From contig NZ_WHTD01000021.1 in the NCBI RefSeq assembly GCF_009379765.1, positions 1 through 64,000 on the forward strand: DNA of 64,000 nucleotides. The letters are read 5' to 3'. The position numbers were made by a program, and so were the translations under genes. The stretch's first letter is position 1. Each line of letters begins with the position of its first letter. Origin of the DNA: Actinophytocola sp. GTDB taxonomy: Bacteria; Actinomycetota; Actinomycetes; Mycobacteriales; Pseudonocardiaceae. Below the pieces are notes generated by a model. That model saw only the letters and a program-made list of their open reading frames with translations. It searched no databases and was not told where the DNA came from. This document shows, piece by piece, positions 5,969 through 15,057 of the stretch.

Positions 5969-8503
5969 TCACCGGAGCGTGGCGGTGAAGGTCCGCCCGT
6001 ACGCGTGGCGGGTGTCCGCCTTGACCAACGTGCCGCCGGGGACCCGGCTCACCTGAACGCCGTCGTCGGCCGAGACCAACCTGACCGGCGCTCCCCGGAT
6101 GATGACGGAGACCTGGTCGCGGCCCATGGTCGGGTCGGACACGGCGACGGTCACCACCCCGTCCGGCCGCGTCCGCAGGATCGCGGAAGCCGGTCCGTGA
6201 ACGGCCAGCCGTGCGGCGCGCTGCCAGCCGTCGGCGAACACGTTGGCGGCGGTCAGCCCCAGCCCTGCGTGGTCGACCGCCTGGACCCGGCTGTTGTTCG
6301 CCAGCACGGTCAGCGGTCCTCCCGCGTACGCCCTCAGCTGCTCGTCGCCGGCGTTCGGCACGAGCGCGTACGCCAGCGCACCCTGCCCGTCCCGGGCAGG
6401 GTGCTCGCGCGAGACACCGAAGACGTTCCTGGTCACCGCGGTGTCCGGGTTCGAGGTTCGGACGACCCGCCGGCTGCGGGTCACCTCGTCCAGCCCGACC
6501 GTCACCGCTTGCGTGCCGAAGAACGCGTAGCCCACCGCCGTACCCTCACCACGGTTCGCGTAGCGCAGCCAGCGCAGGTCGGCGGAGCCGGTGCCCGACC
6601 AGCTCGCGCCGTCGCACCGGGCACCCGTGATCACGACCTCGTCCGACGGCGCGGCGATTCGACTGTCGATGGTGGTGACGACGTCCCGCCCGGCCGGATC
6701 CGAGATTCCCGCGGCCAGCACCACGATCTCGTCGTCGAGCATGAACCAGGACTTGGTCGACCGCGCGTTCTGGTACACGACGAAGTCGTCCGGCAGCACC
6801 CCGGCCTGCTTGTCGACATAGGGGACGTCGTCGGACTGGACCATTCCGGCCGCACCGTACGCCCCCAGGGTGGCGCCGCCGGAGAACTCGTTGGTGCCGC
6901 GCGGGAAGTAGACGTAAGTGTTCTGCGACTCCGACGAGGAGGTGAACCCGAGCGGGTGGCCGGGGTTCTCGTACCAGAACCTCCCGTACAGCTCGGGAAT
7001 CGTCTGCCGCTGCGTCACCGGCGAGGTGACCCCGGCGAGCCCATAGGGCGACACCGTCGTGTAGTGGTCCACGCCGAAAGCCTTGGTCTGGTCCTGCCCG
7101 GACAGGTAGAGGTGGTACGCCCCGTCGCCCTGGAACCACGGCATCAGGTTCTCGCCGTTCATGTACTCGTACTTGCTGATCCGACTGGAGCTGCGGGCCA
7201 GGGCGAAGGCGTAGCCCGGCCGCAGGTGCACGGACCTGTCCATCGCGTTGAAGGCGACGCAACGCTCCGCCGGGTTCAGGTCGCCGGCCGGGATGGAACC
7301 GTCGGCCACGATGTCGGCGTACCGCACCACGCTCGCCGGCGAGACGAAGCCGGCCGGGTCGAGTGTCTCCCGCGAGGTCGACCTGATGAACTTGACATAT
7401 CCCTTCAGCGCAACGGCATCCGCGGCCCCGACGTAGTCCGCGAGGTCGACGACCGCCTCCACCACCACCGCCACGTCGGCGTACCCGGTGGTGGTCCGCG
7501 ACACGGCCCGTCCCTTGACGATCTCCATCATCCAGCCTTCGAAGATCAGCGGCGCGAACCCGTTCACCACCCAGCCCCGCACCACGTCGACGAGCTCGGC
7601 ACCGCCGCCGTAGGAGGTGCCGTCGAGGATCTTGACCGCCTGAACCACCCGGGTCAGCAGGGCTTTCCCGTACGAGCCGGTGTAGGCGACCGAGTGGTGC
7701 TGGATGAACGACCCGTCCGCGTAGTAGCCGTCGGTCACACCGTGGTTGAGGTGGTAGGGATCGATCGTGGCGAACACGGTGCCCTGGTCGGCGACCGCCT
7801 TGCCGATACGCGTGTCGTCCGCGAGCAGCGCCCCCTGGAGCACCCGGTTGGTGGTGACGTCCGCCAGGTTCGCGCCGGTGTGGAACCGGGAGTCGAGGTC
7901 GACGTCGCCGTCCTTGCCGTTGCGCAGGTAGGCGTCCATCGAGGCGACATAGGTCCCGGTCAGCTCCGGCCGGTACGCCTCGAGTTGCTGGGCCAGCAGC
8001 ACCAGCGTCTTGCTGACATGGGTGGAGATGCCGATCTCCCAGTTGAACCAGTTGCCGTAGTAGCCCGCGCCCTGGTCGCCGTAGTAGTGCTCGTGCAGCC
8101 GGACCAGCCCGTCGATCACCCGGCGCTGCACGGCGACGTCGTCGACGAGGTCCGACTCGACTCCCGGTGTGCGGGTCGCCAGCGCGATCTCGTACAGGTT
8201 CTGGTAGGACCGCGTGAGGTTCGGGTCGCTGGTACCCAGCGGCAGACCGGCGAAGAGCTCGCCGTCGCCTGCGGTGTCCATGGCCGCCAACCGGTCCCGC
8301 GCGGTCCGGTCGATCACGGCCAGCTTGCCGGCGGCCTCGGGGCGCGCGTTCGACTCGGCGGTGCCGGCGAAGATCGCCTCGGTGTTGGCCAGCAGCCGGA
8401 CGAGGTCGGTGCCGGTATCAGCGCCGGCCAACGCCGGCCTGGCCATCGCGAGCACGCCCGCGGCGGGTATCAGTGACAACGCTCGACGACGGGAGAGCTC
8501 CAC
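5969..8503 (-). CDS. Polysaccharide lyase family 8 (hyaluronate/chondroitin/xanthan lyase type), Tat-exported
   Basis: An exported lyase of about 844 residues that should cleave a uronic-acid-containing polysaccharide by beta-elimination. GTG 8503 is chosen because GAGGAG lies 7 nt upstream; an in-frame ATG at 8548 lacks a site. The N-terminus SRRRALSLIPAAGVLAMARPALA is a twin-arginine signal peptide. The PL8 catalytic triad is visible: Asn in TGANLADVTTN (~202), His in GSFIQHHSVAYTGSYG (~270) and Tyr (~274). An alpha/alpha toroid is followed by beta-sandwich domains, as in the family. It lies tail to head with the GH97 gene and may share a saccharide-scavenging role with it. The exact substrate cannot be told. 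Confidence 0.9.
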   Translation of the reverse strand: MELSRRRALSLIPAAGVLAMARPALAGADTGTDLVRLLANTEAIFAGTAESNARPEAAGKLAVIDRTARDRLAAMDTAGDGELFAGLPLGTSDPNLTRSYQNLYEIALATRTPGVESDLVDDVAVQRRVIDGLVRLHEHYYGDQGAGYYGNWFNWEIGISTHVSKTLVLLAQQLEAYRPELTGTYVASMDAYLRNGKDGDVDLDSRFHTGANLADVTTNRVLQGALLADDTRIGKAVADQGTVFATIDPYHLNHGVTDGYYADGSFIQHHSVAYTGSYGKALLTRVVQAVKILDGTSYGGGAELVDVVRGWVVNGFAPLIFEGWMMEIVKGRAVSRTTTGYADVAVVVEAVVDLADYVGAADAVALKGYVKFIRSTSRETLDPAGFVSPASVVRYADIVADGSIPAGDLNPAERCVAFNAMDRSVHLRPGYAFALARSSSRISKYEYMNGENLMPWFQGDGAYHLYLSGQDQTKAFGVDHYTTVSPYGLAGVTSPVTQRQTIPELYGRFWYENPGHPLGFTSSSESQNTYVYFPRGTNEFSGGATLGAYGAAGMVQSDDVPYVDKQAGVLPDDFVVYQNARSTKSWFMLDDEIVVLAAGISDPAGRDVVTTIDSRIAAPSDEVVITGARCDGASWSGTGSADLRWLRYANRGEGTAVGYAFFGTQAVTVGLDEVTRSRRVVRTSNPDTAVTRNVFGVSREHPARDGQGALAYALVPNAGDEQLRAYAGGPLTVLANNSRVQAVDHAGLGLTAANVFADGWQRAARLAVHGPASAILRTRPDGVVTVAVSDPTMGRDQVSVIIRGAPVRLVSADDGVQVSRVPGGTLVKADTRHAYGRTFTATLR

Positions 8504-8569
8504 CTTGCGACTCCTCGAACGGCGCGATGGATCGACGTCACGATTCAAACATGCCTCCGGGTGTTCTGG

Positions 8570-10430
8570 TCAGCGGTCACAGGTCTGGATGGCCGGGATC
8601 CAGCGGCAGGCGGTCGCGGCGAAGCCGCCGTCGGCCACGACGGGGATCCGCAGGGTGTCGCGGGTGACCACGCGCCGGTCCCGGACCAGGCCGTTCGGCC
8701 CGTCGCTGATCGTCTCCACCAGCCAGCGACCGGGCAGGAACTCGAGCGGCACCTCCAGCGTGCGGGCGGCACCGGACACGCCACCGCCCACGAACCAGCG
8801 GTCGCCATTTCGGCGGGCCAGCACGACGCTCTCGCCGGGACCGCCGGCCAGCAACCGGGTGTCGTCCCACACGGTCGGCACCTGCTCCAGGAACCGCACT
8901 GCCTCCGGCCGCTCGTCGTAGGACGCCGGCGTGCCGGCCAGGTTCTGCAGCCCCGACTCGAACGTCACCGCGAGCCCCAGCTCGTGCGCATCGGACGTCG
9001 GGCGACCCGCCCGGTGGAACCCCATCGGGGTGTAGTCCATCGAGCCGACCATGTTCCGGGTGAACGGCAGCGTCGTGATGTGGCTCGTGGCGACCTCGCG
9101 CTTCTCCGCGCCGTGCACGCCTTCCATGGTCATCACGTGCGGCCAGGTGCGGTGGATGCCCTTCGGGATGTTCGAGCCGTGGAAGTTGACCAGCAGCTCG
9201 TTCGCCGCGGTCGCCGGCAGGATCTCGTCGTACCAGCGCAGCCGCTCCTGTGCCTCGGAGTCCATGAAGTCGACCTTGACGCCCTTGACGCCCCACCGGT
9301 GCGGCGTCGGCAGCCACCGGTCGCGCTCCTCCTCGGTGTCGAGGTCCCGGAAGTGGATCCACACCAGGATGTCCACGCCGCGGGCGTCGCCGTAGGTCAC
9401 GAGCTGTGGCATCCAGCTGTTGGTCTGCCAGTTCGGGTCGGTCACGTCCCACTGCTGGGGATCGAAGTACCAGCCGGCGTCCACCGCGACGTAGGGCCAG
9501 CCGCGCGCCGAGGCGTAGTCCACGTACCCCTTCTGCATCTCCAAGCTCTGCCCTGCCGGCCGGCCGCCGGCGAGCCAGGTCCACAGCACCTGACCCGGCC
9601 GGATCCACGACCGGTCGGCGACCCTCGACCGGGGCGCCAGGTCGTCCACGAAGGTCGATTCGGTGACCGTCGCGAGGTCACCGACGACCATCGCACGCCA
9701 TGGGGTGGCGAGCGGGCCGTCCACCTGAACGGCCGCGTCCCACAGGCCGATCCGGTAGGTGCCGGTGCCGGTCTCGTGCACCAGCCGCGAGCCGGAGTAC
9801 CGGCCGTCCACATCGGACTCGGCGACCGCGAGGTAGCTCTCGCCGACCCGGAACAGCGCCAGGGTCTGGAACTCCGCGGTCGGCGCGCTCGCCGCGGTAT
9901 AGGGCAGGAACGGGTTCTCGTAGTCGCGCCGGTGCCGGGCGAGCCAGGCCGGCGCGTCGGCCGGCACGGTGAACTCGGACGCCTCGCCGAGCACCGCGCC
10001 GAGATCGTCCGGCAGAACGTACCGGTACGCCACCCCGTCCGGGGAGGCGCGAACCACCAGGTCGAGCCGGGCGCCGCCGGCGCCGGCGAACCGGAACCGG
10101 GACTCGGTCATCGCCACCGCGCGGACCCGCCGCTTGCCGACGGTGGTGGTGTAGAAGCCGTGGATCCGGTGTTGGGAGCGGCCGAGGTATGCGAGGCCGG
10201 TGGTCAGGTCGGCCCGCTCGGTTCGGATGCCGACCTGGCTCGTTCCAGGACCGTCTCCCTGCCGCGGGTCACCGACACCGACACGGTGCCGCCTCAGCCG
10301 GCCGAACGTGCGCCACCGGGTCGCGGGCCGCGGTGCCAACCGTCCACTCGCGACTTTCGGCGGTCGCGGTGGCCGGCGCCGTCAGAGCCCCCGCGAGCAG
10401 GGCGCCGACCATCAACAGGGCGCTCCTCAT
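8570..10430 (-). pseudogene. Glycoside hydrolase family 97 (alpha-galactosidase/glucosidase type), two frameshifts near the N-terminus
   Basis: ATG 10430 has GGGAGG upstream and encodes a signal peptide (MRSALLMVGALLAGALTAPA) followed by WTVGTA, the normal start of a secreted GH97 enzyme. At about 10293 one base is missing (GAG-GGC expected), moving the frame to GTVSVSVTRGRETVLE. At about 10238 a second single-base loss restores a third frame (SQVGIRTERADL), which then runs intact to 8570. The long frame holds the GH97 N-domain, the catalytic barrel with GVKVDFMDSEAQ (the Asp expected as nucleophile in retaining members), MTMEGVHGAE (candidate acid/base) and the C-terminal beta domain. It overlaps the upstream beta-helix remnant by ATGA. 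Either a recent pseudogene or two sequencing indels; the otherwise intact catalytic frame leaves both open. Confidence 0.8.
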
Positions 10431-11096
10431 CGGTGGTCCTCCCTGCCGATCCGGGCGCGCAGCTGTGCCTCGTAGAGGTTCGCCGGCAGCACCTGCTCGT
10501 CCAGCGCGTCGACCACTGTGGACAGCTCGCCGGTGAAGTCCTTCGGGTGGTCGGTGGGGGCCAGAGGTCCCCCGGATGCCGACCATCGCGCTGTACGGGG
10601 CGTGCTCCTCCAGCCGGATGCCGTGCGCGCGGCCGCCGAGCACGTCGATGTTCCAGTGGCAGAACCGGGCACCCCAGCGCGGTCCGGCGTCGCCCGCACC
10701 GCCGGTGACGCCGTTGTTGGTGACCGTGATCGCGGTGCGCACGCTGTCGAACGGCAGCGCCCGGTGCGAGTCGAACGTGCCCTCCATGACCCCGTTCGAC
10801 CACACGTTGCCCGAGCCGAAGCCCTCGGTGTTGAGGCCGTGATGGGCCGCGCCGGTCGCGACCGGTGTGGTGGCCTTCGGGATCTCGAAGTCCTCCACCA
10901 GCATGTCGTGCGACTGGACGCGGCAGATGAACGTGTGGTGCCGGGCCCGGCCGCCGACCCGCACACCGGTGAGCGTGACGCCCTTCGACGTGGTCAGGCC
11001 GAACCCGTTGTCGCTGTGCCACAGGTCCACGTCGCGCACCCAGCAGTTCAGCGCGGCCTGGAAGTGCGGGCCGTTGAAGCCGGGATCGAGATGATG
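10427..11096 (-). pseudogene. Secreted right-handed beta-helix (pectate-lyase-like) protein, 3' remnant
   Basis: From about 11096 the frame reads GFNGPHFQAALNCWVRDVDL, GVTLTGVRVGGRARHHTF and VMEGTFDSHRALPFDS, a repeated beta-strand pattern like the parallel beta-helix of polysaccharide lyases. Near 10570 the frame shifts, and the end (DHPKDFTGELSTVVDALDEQ, ANLYEAQLRAR) continues in another frame to a TGA overlapping the GH97 start as ATGA. The N-terminal part is missing: upstream of 11096 the sequence is unrelated and contains a transposase scrap. With the PL8 and GH97 genes this was probably a polysaccharide utilisation cluster. The family name is by pattern only. Confidence 0.65.
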
Positions 11097-11179
11097 CGGG
11101 GTCTGCTTTCCTGGCCTTCGGGGCGGCCCGCTCACCCGTTCGGGCCGCTCGACCGAATCCGTCCGGCCGGAGTGCGGGA

Positions 11180-11300
11180 GTGTCGGAGGGGGGAGACCCG
11201 CGTGCGCAAGCACGTCCACCCGAGTCCCAGAAGGACGCCAACCGCGCCCACGCCCAACTCAAGACCTGGCGCGTGCTCCGCAAAGCTCAGGTCGGCCACC
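11180..11300 (+). mobile_element. IS5-type transposase C-terminal remnant
   Basis: The plus strand around 11228-11298 encodes ANRAHAQLKTWRVLRKAQ, matching the conserved end of IS5-family DDE transposases (the pattern is N-A-Q-L-K-T-W-R-I-L-R-K-L-R). No catalytic residues, start codon or terminal repeats remain. The scrap lies exactly where the beta-helix gene loses its N-terminus and 45 bp from the end of espG, so an insertion or recombination event here probably formed the junction between the catabolic and ESX regions. Confidence 0.6.
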
Positions 11301-11342
11301 GACCTCGCTCCCGCGGATCGGGTGGGAGGTTCGGAAGCACGC

Positions 11343-12083
11343 TCACGTCGGTGCGACCGGCGATGACGAGCGGCGGGCGGCCCATCCGTGGCCCGGCCGC
11401 GAACCCGCCGCCGCCTCGGACAGCAGGTGTGCCATGTCCCGCCGGTCTGCCGGGGCGTAGGTGATCCAGGTGGCGCCGCCGCCCTGCCCGGTCCTGCTGT
11501 AGCAGACGTAGCGGCCACGATCGGTGTCGAACCAGTTCAAGTCGAAGGGCACCGCCCGCGAGCCGCTGACGGACAGTCGACCGAACGCCGTCCTCGGGCG
11601 GGTGAGACAGGACCTGGCGAGTGCCTTCTCGGACCGCGCTCCGGGGCCGGTGGAGATCGTGACCGACTGCCCGATCCCGCGGCGGATGTCCGGCAGCAAC
11701 CCGAGGAGCGCCTCGACCAGGTTGCTCGGCCGCGGGTGGTCGATCGACAGGTGCTGCCCGTCCTGCACGGCGAGTACGGCTCGCTCGTGGGTGGACACGG
11801 CCAGCGCCAGCAGCTCCCGGCCGGCCGCCATGCCGATCGCGCTCACCGACACATCGGGCGCGGCCATCGTCGTGAAGGCCGCCGCGACCCGCGGTTCGAC
11901 CCGACCATCCCGCGCGAGCCCCCGCCGCGCCAGGTCGTCGAGCACCGCGGCGCGGATCGCGGCGTGCTCGTCGTGGGCGATGCCGCTGCGCGGGACGTCC
12001 AGCGGGTACACCGGCACCCCGAGCCCGAGGTCCTCCCAGATCACGTCGACCGCGGCCAGGGACAACGTGAACGGCGTCGTCAT
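11343..12083 (-). CDS. EspG-family ESX secretion-associated protein
   Basis: A 246-residue EspG-like cytosolic chaperone, which in ESX (type VII) systems binds PE/PPE substrates before export. Family features are the N-terminal LSLAAVDVIWEDLGLGVPVYPLDVP, the middle AFGRLSVSGSRAVPFDLNWFDTDRGRY and YAPADRRDMAHLLSEA near the end. Its ATG overlaps the stop of the PPE-like gene (ATGA at 12080-12083), so the chaperone is made together with its likely client. The last ~20 residues (GSRPGHGWAARRSSSPVAPT) are basic and may be altered, because the transposase scrap starts just downstream. No EccC or other machine gene is nearby. Confidence 0.88.
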   Translation of the reverse strand: MTTPFTLSLAAVDVIWEDLGLGVPVYPLDVPRSGIAHDEHAAIRAAVLDDLARRGLARDGRVEPRVAAAFTTMAAPDVSVSAIGMAAGRELLALAVSTHERAVLAVQDGQHLSIDHPRPSNLVEALLGLLPDIRRGIGQSVTISTGPGARSEKALARSCLTRPRTAFGRLSVSGSRAVPFDLNWFDTDRGRYVCYSRTGQGGGATWITYAPADRRDMAHLLSEAAAGSRPGHGWAARRSSSPVAPT

Positions 12084-13369
12084 GACTCACCGATGACGGG
12101 CCGGACCGTCTGCTCGTGCACGCCGAAGAGCCCGTCCGGATCCGGCTCCACCAGGTAGTCCGCCGTCTGATGCTCCTCGTCCTCCTCCGCCGCGCGGCGG
12201 CTCCCCGGAGGCATGCCGCCGTCCGGTGCACCGGCTCCCCGCGCACCCAGCCGGCCAGGCACGGGACCCGCGCTGCCGGCGGGTGCCGGCGCTGTGCCGG
12301 GCGTGGCGGCAGCGAAGGGATCCGCGTTCGGTGCCGCGTGGGGCGTCGCGTACCGGCTCCCGCCCCCGCCGGCACCGCCTGCCGGTCCGCCGCCGGTGGC
12401 GACCTGCCCCTGGTTTGCGGTCGTCGCCTGCTGGCCGGTGGTCAGCTCGGTCGGCCCGATCGGGTCGACCGTCGGTGCCGACGGACCCGGTGTCGGGCCG
12501 GACGGACGTGGTCGGCCGGGCCCGCGCGGGTCCACCCCGGGGCCCTGGGACACGGTGGCCGGCCCAGCGTGCTGATCGGTCCCGGACACCGCGGACCAGC
12601 CGGTGGGCGACCCGTCCGCGGCACCGGGTGGTGGTGGCGGCGGGTCGAACGCCGGCATCGTGGCGCCGTACTCCGCCATCCGCCGGTCGTACTGCTCGAC
12701 GATCATGGCGGCTTGGTGGTGCGCGTCGCGTCTGGCCCGGTCCCGCGACTCGACGGCGCCCATCGCCGCCGGGAAGGCCAGCGGGTCCGTCTGCTGGCCC
12801 GCCGCCTGGAGCTCGGTCAGCCGGTCCGACCCGACCGGCTCCGGCATCGTGTCGCGGGCCCACGCGGCCACCTCCGCCTGCCCTGCCAGCCGGTTGCCCG
12901 CCAACTGCGCGTGCCGGCCCGCCGACGCGAACCATGTGCCGACGTCGGCGGTGACCGCGCGCGCCCGGTCGGCGGTCGCGCCCGTCCAGTGTTGTCGGCT
13001 CGCGAGCAACGCCTTCCACAGCGCGGCGTCGAACTCGACGAAGCTGGCGCCGACATCGTGCCAGGCCGACCCCAGCTCACCGACCTGGCCGGGATCGTTG
13101 CGCTGCTCGACCATCGACTTCAGCTCCTCGTGGGAGAACGCGAGATAGCGCGGGCTCGGCATCTCGGGCATGTCCATGAAGGTGGCCTGCACCTGCAGCC
13201 ACTCCCCTTGCGCGTCGACGAAGCCGGGGTCGCCGCCCTGCTGCGTCGCGGCGTTGACGTCCACCTCGACGACGGGGATGACGTTGCCGTTCGAGTCGAG
13301 GTGCGCGCCGGGGCCGGTGGGCACCGCGTTGCCGTCGACGTCGAGCTGTGGTGAGTCGTCAGCCGTCAT
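12080..13369 (-). CDS. PPE-like ESX substrate with long Pro/Gly-rich C-terminus
   Basis: A 429-residue protein. ATG 13369 is taken instead of longer upstream starts because those give Arg/Ser-rich shadow sequence. Residues 1-60 contain a repeated D-x-G-N-x-V-P pattern (DVDGNAVPTGPGAHLDSNGN). Residues ~90-230 form a helical PPE-like domain with FVEFDAALWKALLASRQHWTG as a WxG-type turn and a later long helix (RDRARRDAHHQAAMIVEQYDR). Residues ~245-400 are Pro/Gly/Ala/Thr-rich, and the end is acidic (ADYLVEPDPDGLFG). This arrangement is common in Pseudonocardiaceae ESX loci. It overlaps the small upstream gene by 11 bp and espG by 4 bp, forming one operon. The exported function is unknown. Confidence 0.8.
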   Translation of the reverse strand: MTADDSPQLDVDGNAVPTGPGAHLDSNGNVIPVVEVDVNAATQQGGDPGFVDAQGEWLQVQATFMDMPEMPSPRYLAFSHEELKSMVEQRNDPGQVGELGSAWHDVGASFVEFDAALWKALLASRQHWTGATADRARAVTADVGTWFASAGRHAQLAGNRLAGQAEVAAWARDTMPEPVGSDRLTELQAAGQQTDPLAFPAAMGAVESRDRARRDAHHQAAMIVEQYDRRMAEYGATMPAFDPPPPPPGAADGSPTGWSAVSGTDQHAGPATVSQGPGVDPRGPGRPRPSGPTPGPSAPTVDPIGPTELTTGQQATTANQGQVATGGGPAGGAGGGGSRYATPHAAPNADPFAAATPGTAPAPAGSAGPVPGRLGARGAGAPDGGMPPGSRRAAEEDEEHQTADYLVEPDPDGLFGVHEQTVRPVIGES

Positions 13370-13691
13370 GGCGCGCCGCCCCCCTGATGTCCTGTTCGAC
13401 GCGACGATCGGTGTCCTGGTAGGCGGCCATCCCGTCGCGGACTGCGAGCTCGATGTGGTCGAGCACCACCTCGGCCTGCGCCAGCACGGTGAGCAGCGAC
13501 CGCGGATCGCCGGCCGCGACCCGCCGGGCGTGCCGGGAGAGGAACTCCGCACCCGGTGAGCTGCCGAGCATGGGCGGCTGGGTGAGTGTGTCGAGGGAAC
13601 CGCGACGCTCGGCGAGCTCGGTCCGGAAGCCCGCGATGATGTTCATGACCTGCCTGCCGCCGGTCTCGTCGACGAAGAAGCCGTCAGCCAT
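13359..13691 (-). CDS. Small helical ESX-associated protein (PE/WXG100-like size)
   Basis: A 110-residue protein beginning MADGFFVDETGGRQVMNIIA, with ATG 13691 preceded by a GGGGAAAGAG-type site. It is predicted to be almost entirely helical (RTELAERRGSLDTL, ARRVAAGDPRSLLTVLAQAE, VVLDHIELAVRDGMAAYQ). Its size and its place directly upstream of the PPE-like gene suggest it is the PE-like partner of that protein. There is no classical WxG or YxxxD motif that I can point to with certainty. It is first in the operon with PPE-like and espG, and divergent from the hypothetical gene at 13725 with only 33 bp between starts. Confidence 0.7.
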   Translation of the reverse strand: MADGFFVDETGGRQVMNIIAGFRTELAERRGSLDTLTQPPMLGSSPGAEFLSRHARRVAAGDPRSLLTVLAQAEVVLDHIELAVRDGMAAYQDTDRRVEQDIRGAARHDG

Positions 13692-13724
13692 GTCTCTTTC
13701 CCCATTTCTCCATAGAATTAGGCC

Positions 13725-14108
13725 GTGCCAGAGCCGATTCCCGTCGACGCCCTCCGGCGTGCCGCCCAGCTGCCGGGCGCGCCGGCGCGCCTGACGAACG
13801 TCGCCGACGGGGTGCTCGAAGGCAGGTTCACATGGGCGGAGGTGGCCAGCGGCCGGTGCTCGCATCCGCTGGCCCAGGCGCTGTACACCCCACGGGCACA
13901 ACGTCTACTGGCGCCGATTCTCGAGCATCTGGTGCGGACGCGCGAGGTTCCGGAGGTGCCGGCGGACCCCGCGCCCATCCCGGGACCGTCACCGCGGCGC
14001 CGGGCCGCAACCGACGATCGCGACTTCTCCGACGACGACAACGTCCGCCACGACGTGTTCGAGACCCCGGGCGAGGTGCGCAGGCCGCCACCGATCCGGC
14101 GCCGTTGA
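13725..14108 (+). CDS. Hypothetical protein of the ESX cassette
   Basis: GTG 13725 opens a 127-residue frame. The first ~75 residues look like a folded helical domain (DALRRAAQLPGAPARLTNVA, FTWAEVASGRCSHPLAQALY, LLAPILEHLVRTREV). The rest is Pro/Arg/Asp-rich and probably disordered (DRDFSDDDNVRHDVFETPGE). The codon pattern on this strand looks coding, and no better frame exists opposite. It is divergent from the small ESX gene, and its stop is 4 bp from the stop of the convergent ESX-like gene at 14113. I do not recognise the family. It is probably co-regulated with the secretion cassette. Confidence 0.55.
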   Translation: MPEPIPVDALRRAAQLPGAPARLTNVADGVLEGRFTWAEVASGRCSHPLAQALYTPRAQRLLAPILEHLVRTREVPEVPADPAPIPGPSPRRRAATDDRDFSDDDNVRHDVFETPGEVRRPPPIRRR

Positions 14109-14112
14109 CCGG

Positions 14113-15045
14113 TCAGTCGTGGCCTTCCGTCTCGCCCTCGGACGGCGGCGTGATCGCACTGGTGTCGATCGAGCCCGAGGCGTGGATCGCGTCGAACTCC
14201 GGGCAGTCGTCCGGCGCGAACTCGCCCGGATCGAAGTCGGCCCCTGGCCGGACCACGCCCGCGGCGACCTCGGGCGGGACATTCTCCGCGAGATTGTTGA
14301 TGATCTCGGTGAAGGCGTCGACGAACTTCGGCGCGTCCTGATCGAGCGTCTGATAGATCTTCTCCAGCGCCGCGGCACACGAATCCACCAGCTCCTGTAG
14401 TTTTCCGCCCCCGATGAAGACCCAGTCGACCCCCTCATTGACGATCTTGCCAAGTGCCGCGACCAGCATGAGCGGATTCTTCGTCCCGGCGTCGATCGCC
14501 GATGCGACCGCGTCGAATATGTTGAGCGTCCGCCTGATCCCGGTGATCTCGTTTTCTTCCCCGTACTGCGTCAATACCGCCATGGCGTCGTCGATCACGT
14601 TGTACGCGTCGGCGCGGGCCGCGGCGAGCATGGCCGAATAACCTTCGAGGCAGCGCGCCAGTTCCGCCGCGCCCGCCTCGTAGAGCGACAGCGCCGTACC
14701 GACCTTGCCCCGGTAGGTGGCGAAGCGAACGGCGGCGTCGCCTTCCCACTCGACGAGCTGGTTCTCGGTCTCCTCCATCAGGTCCAGGTTGAGTGTCAGT
14801 GCGGCCACGACGTCGCGGAGCTCGTCGGCGTCCTTCGTGAGGGCCACGGGGTTGCCGCTGATGATGGCGGGGAGCCAGGAGGTGCTCACGGCAATCGGGA
14901 CCGTGATCGCCTCGTGGGGCAGAGTGACCTGGTTCGTGTCGCCGGGAAGAACCTGAAAGGAATTGTCCTCGTCCTTGAGCCGGCTCGCCTTGTCCACCAT
15001 CTCGTGCCAGTAGTCGGTGATTTCCTGTGGTGTCGGCGCGTCCAT
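14113..15045 (-). CDS. ESX-type helical effector, large partner (module 1)
   Basis: A 310-residue, mostly helical protein. The motif WEGDAAVRFATYRGK near residue 99 is a WxG-like turn followed by the aromatic-containing helix of ESX substrates. A short hydrophobic segment (LMLVAALGKIVNEGVDWVF) lies near 200, and the C-terminus is acidic and Pro-rich (GADFDPGEFAPDDCPEFDA). It lies 12 bp after the small partner at 15058, on the same strand. A clear paralogue with the same layout lies at 19838-20806 (WQGSAADGFAAYLAG, NYETFAPSADIAG), also next to a small partner. It is probably exported or surface-associated through an ESX machine encoded elsewhere. The precise role is unknown. Confidence 0.7.
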   Translation of the reverse strand: MDAPTPQEITDYWHEMVDKASRLKDEDNSFQVLPGDTNQVTLPHEAITVPIAVSTSWLPAIISGNPVALTKDADELRDVVAALTLNLDLMEETENQLVEWEGDAAVRFATYRGKVGTALSLYEAGAAELARCLEGYSAMLAAARADAYNVIDDAMAVLTQYGEENEITGIRRTLNIFDAVASAIDAGTKNPLMLVAALGKIVNEGVDWVFIGGGKLQELVDSCAAALEKIYQTLDQDAPKFVDAFTEIINNLAENVPPEVAAGVVRPGADFDPGEFAPDDCPEFDAIHASGSIDTSAITPPSEGETEGHD

Positions 15046-15057
15046 GTCGTTCCTCGG

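Noticed and set aside
5885..8476. 863-residue plus-strand frame opposite the polysaccharide lyase
   Set aside because: Composition is that of an antisense shadow in GC-rich DNA; the minus strand carries a clear PL8 enzyme with catalytic residues.
8561..10708. 715-residue plus-strand frame opposite the GH97 gene
   Set aside because: Arg/Gly/Val-rich antisense shadow without recognisable motifs; the opposite strand is unambiguously GH97.
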